In this document: positions 5,645-9,076 of the stretch, piece by piece
Numbering within the stretch: the stretch's first letter is position 1
Layout: every line of letters starts with the position of its first letter
DNA from: Thermoprotei archaeon
Lineage (GTDB): Archaea; Thermoproteota; Thermoprotei_A; Sulfolobales; Fervidicoccaceae
NCBI GenBank assembly: GCA_022759165.1
Contig: JAEMPT010000057.1
Coordinates: 1-9,076, forward strand
Length of the DNA: 9,076 nucleotides
Direction: 5' to 3'
Translations under genes and position numbers: made by a program
The notes under the pieces: generated by a model
What the model was told of the DNA's origin: nothing
Seen by the model: only the letters and a program-made list of their open reading frames with translations
Databases searched by the model: none

Positions 5645-6693
5645 TCGGTGCAGGACCCTCTGGTTCTTTTTTGGCATATCTTCTCTCTGAATCGGGCTTT
5701 TCAGTTGAAGTTTATGAATTGCTCCCGAAATTCTCAGTTAAGCCATGCGGCATGGGAGTCCCCATACAAATTGAAAGCTTCTTCCGCTTGCCAGAGAGCT
5801 TTATTTTAAGCAAAATAAAAGGGTATAGAGCTTACCTAGATGGAGAGATGCTCGTTGAAGGAGGAGGAAACATCTGGGGGTACACAATTGATAAGGAGGG
5901 CTTGATTTCTTATCTCCTTGAGAAAGTAAAAGTGGTCAGAAAGAGAGTCGATGACTCCTATCCCATGGGTCTAGCAAAGGAATTTCAAGGCAAGAAGGTT
6001 ATAATTTCCACCGGCTTCTACTCGAAGCTAGCAGACAGAGAGAGGATAAATGCCGTGGAGGTTACGATTGAAAAAAACAAGGCAGATTTTGAAGAAGATA
6101 TTATTGAGATAAGGTTCGATACTGGATTGATGGGATATTTCTGGATTTTCCCTTGGGGAGATAAGGGTATAAACGTTGGTGTCGGAGGGCTGGAAAGCTT
6201 CGATGTTTTGAAGAAAATGCTTGTGAACTTTTTGCATGATGATCCTAGATTCAAAAGAAGTGTTGATGTGGAAGTGGTGCAAAGAATAAAGGGAGCTCAG
6301 ATTGTCAGTAGTGGTATCAATTTAAGAAAGCTTGTCCTTGGAGAAAACATATATGCAGTAGGTGAGTTGGTCGGTTCGGTATTTCCTTTGACGGGGGAGG
6401 GGATAAGGCCCTCCATGCTTACATCGAAGATCCTTTTCGATTCAATGCAGGCAAATAAAAATTATGTGGTGAGCGTGGAAAGTTCTGACCTTTACTATGC
6501 AATTGCTCTGCAGTCAAAAGTCTACAGGCTCATGAAAGGAGTGCCAAAAACTGTTAGAAAAATGATCATGAAAAGCATTCCAAAAAATTGGCTTATAAAG
6601 TTCGGTCTAGGAGAATTCACAAAAGAAGAAATTAAACAGTTGAAGGGATTTAAGGGTCTCTTCTTTGAACTTTTAAATTATTCTGGACTATAG
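5620..6693 (+). CDS. Geranylgeranyl reductase family flavoprotein, likely CTG start
   Basis: A 357-residue FAD enzyme that reduces the double bonds of prenyl chains in lipids or their precursors. From CTG 5620 the protein begins with I8-I-G-A-G-P-S-G15, the FAD dinucleotide-binding motif; the first conventional start, TTG 5671, would delete it. No ATG, GTG or TTG exists in frame between the upstream stop (5593-5595) and 5671, and a strong ribosome binding site precedes the CTG. Other features, numbered from CTG: ribose-binding E33 in V-E-V-Y-E, K-P-C43-G-M-G as in archaeal geranylgeranyl reductases, the family signature Y173-F-W-I-F-P-x8-G-V-G, G-E-L-V-G (248-252) where G-D-x-x-G is usual, and G-E-G-I-R-P-S (259-265). 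It overlaps the synthase gene by 25 bases, so the two work in one pathway. Exact substrate (archaeol precursor, quinone or carotenoid side chain) is not visible. Confidence 0.88.
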   Translation: MESDSYTIIGAGPSGSFLAYLLSESGFSVEVYELLPKFSVKPCGMGVPIQIESFFRLPESFILSKIKGYRAYLDGEMLVEGGGNIWGYTIDKEGLISYLLEKVKVVRKRVDDSYPMGLAKEFQGKKVIISTGFYSKLADRERINAVEVTIEKNKADFEEDIIEIRFDTGLMGYFWIFPWGDKGINVGVGGLESFDVLKKMLVNFLHDDPRFKRSVDVEVVQRIKGAQIVSSGINLRKLVLGENIYAVGELVGSVFPLTGEGIRPSMLTSKILFDSMQANKNYVVSVESSDLYYAIALQSKVYRLMKGVPKTVRKMIMKSIPKNWLIKFGLGEFTKEEIKQLKGFKGLFFELLNYSGL

Positions 6694-6724
6694 CTACAAC
6701 TATGAAATGATAAGTTTGCCTTAG

Positions 6725-6729
6725 TTTTT
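6725..6729 (+). terminator. T-run terminator candidate after the reductase
   Basis: Five consecutive T 32 bases after the reductase stop, in an AT-rich context with no hairpin. Weak, but placed where the lipid operon should end. Confidence 0.3.
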
Positions 6730-6760
6730 CAAATCGTTCAACGTTTCTGGCCTTAATTAC

Positions 6761-6768
6761 TTTTTATA
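6761..6768 (+). promoter_or_regulatory. TATA-like box for the candidate C/D-box RNA
   Basis: TTTTTATA at 6761-6768. A transcript starting about 25-27 bases downstream (near 6791) would begin about ten bases before the C box at 6801, as expected for an independently transcribed small RNA. No protein gene follows on this strand, so a promoter here needs another explanation if the RNA is not real. Confidence 0.35.
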
Positions 6769-6795
6769 CTGAAAAGATTTTAAGATTTTAGAATG

Positions 6796-6864
6796 AAACG
6801 GTGATGATAAGCAAACCGGATGAGGCATTTAATGCCAATGATTATGAGCTCTCTCACTGAGTTG
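6796..6864 (+). ncRNA. Candidate archaeal C/D-box guide RNA
   Basis: Between two convergent genes lies a perfect C box GTGATGA (6801-6807) and a perfect D box CTGA (6857-6860). Between them is a C'-like ATGATTA (6838-6844) exactly 12 bases before the D box, and a D'-like ATGA (6820-6823) exactly 12 bases after the C box. Archaeal C/D RNAs direct 2'-O-methylation of rRNA or tRNA and are about 50-65 bases with guides of about this length. The flanks can form a 3-base stem (AAC with GTT) around the boxes. The D' box deviates from CTGA, and the D'-C' spacer is long (14 bases) but is filled by a perfect palindrome that could fold it shut. The guides would be 6808-6819 and 6845-6856; I could not identify a target by eye. 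All boxes are short, so chance remains possible. Confidence 0.42.
6824..6836. repeat. Perfect inverted repeat GGCATT-T-AATGCC
   Basis: Thirteen bases with two 6-base arms around a single T. It lies exactly in the D'-C' spacer of the RNA candidate. Read as RNA, a usable hairpin needs to open a base pair or two for a loop. Read as DNA, it could bind a dimeric regulator. Confidence 0.5.
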
Positions 6865-6928
6865 CGGAGATCATATTTGAAGGTCTATTTGTTTAGAAAA
6901 GAAAATTTTCCGCTTCGCTTAAATGCAT

Positions 6929-6933
6929 AAAAA
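6929..6933 (-). terminator. T-run terminator candidate after the site-2 protease gene
   Basis: Five A on the plus strand (T on the minus) nine bases beyond the protease stop. A palindrome GAAAATTTTC at 6901-6910 follows further downstream. Low confidence, as the region is AT-rich throughout. Confidence 0.3.
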
Positions 6934-6941
6934 GTAAATAC

Positions 6942-8057
6942 TCAAATAGGAGTGAACGTAATCGAGGAAAGAACTAATAGCAATGTAAATACTTGTATAA
7001 AAAAGTTAAGAGCCTTACCCGCATTTCCCTTGATTTTCCACCCTATGATCTCGCTAACTACCTTTCCGCCATCTGTTATGAAAATAGGGGCAGAATTGAT
7101 AAGTGCCAGACTGATATTTATAATGTACAAGTAAAACAGGAGATTAAGCAATGGATAGTAAATACTGTCTGGAATAGGAGAAGGGCCCCTAGCCTGCTCT
7201 AGTACCACGCCTATTCTAGAGAAGTTATCCGGTTTATAAACCATCTTCCAAAAAGTGGCGTTTGTCTTTGGGTCATAAAGAGTCATATTGAAATAAACGG
7301 TTGAGTTGGCATATTGTGATATTATAGGAGATAGATCTCCGGGTGCTTGTATTGGGGTTCCATTTACAGCTATTATAATCCATCCTGGCTTGAGGCCATA
7401 TTGTTCCGCAGGGTAACCGCTGTCCACAGACGTTATCATCGCTCCCGCCATGGGAGATGCTATGATTCCCAGCAGAGCGAGAAAAATTAAACCTACGATG
7501 AAGTTAGAAGCTGGCCCAGCTGAGAGGACCTCTAATTTTTTCAATCTATCCGCTGAGTTGAACTTCTCCTCGTCTGGCTCGACATAAGCTGCTGGAATAA
7601 ATATAGAGAGAATGAAACCAACCGCTTTAATGGGTATCCCAACAATTTTTGAAGCCAATGCGTGGGACAATTCATGTATAGTAGCAGACACTCCTATTGA
7701 AAAAAGTACATAGACTATTGTTATGCCGGTTATCGTTATGCCAGGAATTATAGGCACAAGTCCCCCGGCGCTTTCGGGAGAAACGAACCTAGCCATAACT
7801 ACCCCAAATATAGTGTAGTAAAAAAATAACATAGACGCAAAGTTCAGAGCTATTGCTGCGTAAAGGAGAATTTTGGCAACAGTATTGTAAGAAGCTTTAC
7901 CGAACGTCTCTAATGTAGTTTCTTTTCTATAGATTATCATAAGCGGATTTACTCGTAGTCCCCTTATTCTCTTGCTTAAGAAAAACGATATTGCTAAAAA
8001 AGATGCCCAATATAACGCAAGAGCTATGAGTGACACAACAAGATCTGGCATGTGCAT
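6942..8057 (-). CDS. Site-2-protease family membrane metalloprotease with PDZ domain
   Basis: A 371-residue intramembrane zinc protease (M50 family), which cuts membrane-anchored proteins such as regulators. In order: an N-terminal hydrophobic helix (about 5-27), further helices at about 60-90 and 105-127, the zinc site H128-E-L-S-H132, a hydrophobic segment at about 145-158, A180-G-P-A-S-N-F186 after it, a helix up to about 205, a PDZ-like domain (about 206-290, with G-L-K-P-G-W-I-I-x-A-V-N-G), then a helix at about 303-322 and N321-S-A-P-x4-D329-G-G, where D329 is the third zinc ligand. All catalytic residues are present. The gene starts 15 bases after the disulfide oxidoreductase stop, so the two form an operon. 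The start ATG (8055-8057) has no strong ribosome binding site; M3 is an alternative. The substrate is unknown. Confidence 0.92.
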   Translation of the reverse strand: MHMPDLVVSLIALALYWASFLAISFFLSKRIRGLRVNPLMIIYRKETTLETFGKASYNTVAKILLYAAIALNFASMLFFYYTIFGVVMARFVSPESAGGLVPIIPGITITGITIVYVLFSIGVSATIHELSHALASKIVGIPIKAVGFILSIFIPAAYVEPDEEKFNSADRLKKLEVLSAGPASNFIVGLIFLALLGIIASPMAGAMITSVDSGYPAEQYGLKPGWIIIAVNGTPIQAPGDLSPIISQYANSTVYFNMTLYDPKTNATFWKMVYKPDNFSRIGVVLEQARGPSPIPDSIYYPLLNLLFYLYIINISLALINSAPIFITDGGKVVSEIIGWKIKGNAGKALNFFIQVFTLLLVLSSITFTPI

Positions 8058-8072
8058 CCGCGACTTTCATTT

Positions 8073-8795
8073 TCACTCTTGTTCTTTAATAACTTCTAGT
8101 ATTCTCTTCAGCAGGTCTTCTTCATAAGGTAATCCTACAAAGGCCGCTTTACCGTTTATTGCTATAGCGGGAACGCTCATAACGTTGTACTTGTCTGCTA
8201 TATCTGGGTTCTCATATGCTTCAACTGTGTCTGAAGTTATACTCTTCAAGCCTTGTTTATATGACTCGTAAGCAAACATATTGATAAGAAGAGCCGCATA
8301 AGGACAATAAGGACAGCTAGGTGTGATTATGTTTTCAAGGTGGACGGGTTTATTTATTAATGCGATTTCCTTCTTCGTTCTCTCTTCGAGCCCGGATTCT
8401 TTTTCGCTGACCCTTATTATCGTTTCTACAAGGCCCCTTATTTCTTCTCCAGAGGGTATTCCCAAATACCTTATCTTTCCCTCAATAAAAGCGACCGTTG
8501 GAGTTCTTTCGATCCCGTATTTCCTAAATACTTCTTGGTCGGTTTCTTTTTCATAAACTTCGTAAGTGAACAACTTTTTCCCGTTTATGGAAGGAGAGGC
8601 TTCGACGAAGTGGTCCATTAGCTTTATTGTTTCTCTGCAATAGTAACAATTCTTTTTCACGAAGACCATAGCCTTTACTTCCGACTTCATGTCGACGAGG
8701 GCCTCTTTCAAGGCCTCTTTCGTTTCTTCGTCCAGGTCACCGCCTGGGATCATAGGATTTTCCTCGTTAAATTCTGTAATTTCATTGGACGACAT
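8073..8795 (-). CDS. pdo: Protein disulfide oxidoreductase with two glutaredoxin/thioredoxin-fold units
   Basis: A 240-residue cytosolic disulfide oxidoreductase of the kind found in thermophilic archaea, where many intracellular proteins carry disulfides. An acidic ~40-residue N-terminal segment precedes two tandem thioredoxin folds. Numbered from the upstream GTG (8805-8807), they have active sites C54-Y-Y-C57 and C165-P-Y-C168, each followed by a cis-proline loop (R-T-P103-T and S-V-P213-A). Length equals that of known archaeal PDOs plus the short extension. The longer open frame begins at GTG 8805-8807, but that GTG is itself part of the AGGTG ribosome binding site placed nine bases before ATG 8793-8795, so I prefer the ATG (residue 5 of the longer form). 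It is the first gene of a two-gene operon with the membrane protease. Confidence 0.94.
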   Translation of the reverse strand: MSSNEITEFNEENPMIPGGDLDEETKEALKEALVDMKSEVKAMVFVKKNCYYCRETIKLMDHFVEASPSINGKKLFTYEVYEKETDQEVFRKYGIERTPTVAFIEGKIRYLGIPSGEEIRGLVETIIRVSEKESGLEERTKKEIALINKPVHLENIITPSCPYCPYAALLINMFAYESYKQGLKSITSDTVEAYENPDIADKYNVMSVPAIAINGKAAFVGLPYEEDLLKRILEVIKEQE

Positions 8796-8842
8796 TTTTC
8801 CTAACACCTATTGTATAGCTCCTTATGATAAACAAATTGAGG

Positions 8843-8858
8843 AATTTAAGTTTTAAGT
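8843..8858 (-). promoter_or_regulatory. AT-rich promoter region of the disulfide oxidoreductase-protease operon
   Basis: On the minus strand this stretch reads ACTTAAAACTTAAATT, containing two overlapping TATA-like boxes. Transcription would start near 8820-8830, 25-35 bases before the ATG at 8795. Which of the two boxes is used cannot be told. Confidence 0.32.
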
Positions 8859-8925
8859 ATATTCTTAAGATCTCATCTGTTTTTAATGAAATAAAAAATC
8901 GAACCTCTCGATAATGTTGTAGCCT

Positions 8926-9076
8926 CTAAACATCCAGCTGCAGGCTTTTTTTGGAAATTAACCCATTGCTTTTGATTGAGCTCCCAATGTGAACTACCCC
9001 GCCCTCACGACGGGGCATCCCCACCTCGCGGTGAGGATTTCCTGCTTCTTCCAGGAAACTTACTATACACGCCTTC
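8926..9076 (-). CDS. C-terminal tail of a second TnpB-like (IS200/IS605) protein, cut by the window edge
   Basis: Reading leftward from the right edge, one frame stays open for 49 codons to TAG (8926-8928). Residues E-E-A-G-N-P run into the transposon-end hairpins and reach G-G-V-V-H at the terminal AGTTCAC, after which it reads through into flank. The frame relation (A-G-S/N start, x-x-H at the end motif) is the same as in the left-edge element. Elements of this group commonly encode the last TnpB residues within the sequence that also gives the omega RNA. The catalytic part lies beyond the window. Another frame stops earlier inside the hairpins, so the exact end of the protein is uncertain. 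Confidence 0.48.
   Translation of the reverse strand, partial: KACIVSFLEEAGNPHREVGMPRREGGVVHIGSSIKSNGLISKKSLQLDV
8989..9076 (-). ncRNA. 3' part of a probable omega RNA / right end of an IS605-type element
   Basis: On the minus strand two strong 7-base-pair hairpins follow one another: CCTCACC-GCGA-GGTGGGG (9036 down to 9019) and CCCCGTC-GTGAG-GGCGGGG (9015 down to 8997), then TAGTTCAC ending at 8989. Tandem GC-rich hairpins ending in this kind of motif are the hallmark of the right end of tnpB-carrying elements. The transcript is the omega RNA scaffold, and bases beyond the end act as guide, here 8988 down to about 8969. GC content jumps sharply against the AT-rich surroundings. The element points the same way as the disulfide oxidoreductase gene and ends about 190 bases upstream of it. 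Confidence 0.55.

Noticed and set aside
5671..5673. TTG as the start of the geranylgeranyl reductase
   Set aside because: It would remove the FAD-binding G-A-G-P-S-G motif, which is encoded in the same frame just upstream.
6901..6910. Palindrome GAAAATTTTC as an operator
   Set aside because: Pure A/T core in an AT-rich spacer is expected by chance and it lies downstream of both neighbouring genes.
8805..8807. GTG as the start of the disulfide oxidoreductase
   Set aside because: The GTG belongs to the AGGTG ribosome binding site that is ideally spaced for the ATG at 8793-8795. The difference is only four residues, so it is not excluded.
1..9076. CRISPR array, tRNA or rRNA genes
   Set aside because: No regularly spaced repeats were seen, and no cloverleaf or rRNA-like stretch was found on either strand by eye.

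Overview
The window looks like chromosome from a thermophilic archaeon, probably of the Thermoproteota/TACK group. The genes visible are archaeal in type: the iron-sulfur large subunit of DNA primase, an isoprenyl diphosphate synthase next to a geranylgeranyl reductase (archaeal ether lipids), a two-domain protein disulfide oxidoreductase typical of hyperthermophiles, and a protein with a type IV pilin-like signal. The DNA is AT-rich, has archaeal TATA-like boxes and G-rich Shine-Dalgarno motifs, and four plus-strand genes start with TTG. The species cannot be named from the sequence alone.

Layout. Positions 1-82 hold the tail of a probable TnpB-type (IS200/IS605) element reading in from the left. 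A promoter at about 89-97 then leads into a compact plus-strand gene run: fixC-like (140-1405), fixX-like (1406-1702), priL (1717-2829), a HAD phosphatase (2804-3418) and a pilin-like membrane protein (3399-3914). The genes abut or overlap by 20-26 bases, so they are probably co-transcribed. FixC and FixX would form the quinone-reducing module of an electron-transfer-flavoprotein complex, but their usual FixA/FixB partners are not in the window. A convergent gap with T-runs on both strands separates this run from a minus-strand metallopeptidase of a phage-associated type (4013-4432).

A 288-base divergent gap (4433-4720) leads to a two-gene plus-strand lipid operon. It has a polyprenyl diphosphate synthase (4721-5644) overlapping a geranylgeranyl reductase whose FAD-binding N terminus is complete only if translation starts at a CTG at 5620. 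The first enzyme would make the prenyl chain and the second would saturate it.

The 248-base gap 6694-6941 contains the best candidate for an undescribed element: a 60-base stretch with the box geometry of an archaeal C/D-box guide RNA, preceded by a TATA-like box. After it comes a minus-strand pair, the disulfide oxidoreductase (8073-8795 or 8807) followed 15 bases later by a site-2-type membrane protease (6942-8057). The right edge (8926-9076, minus strand) holds the end of a second TnpB-type element with two strong tandem hairpins, the expected 3' scaffold of an omega RNA. The window is therefore bracketed by two inward-reading IS605-type ends. Apart from these ends and the RNA candidate, the genes belong to recognisable families.
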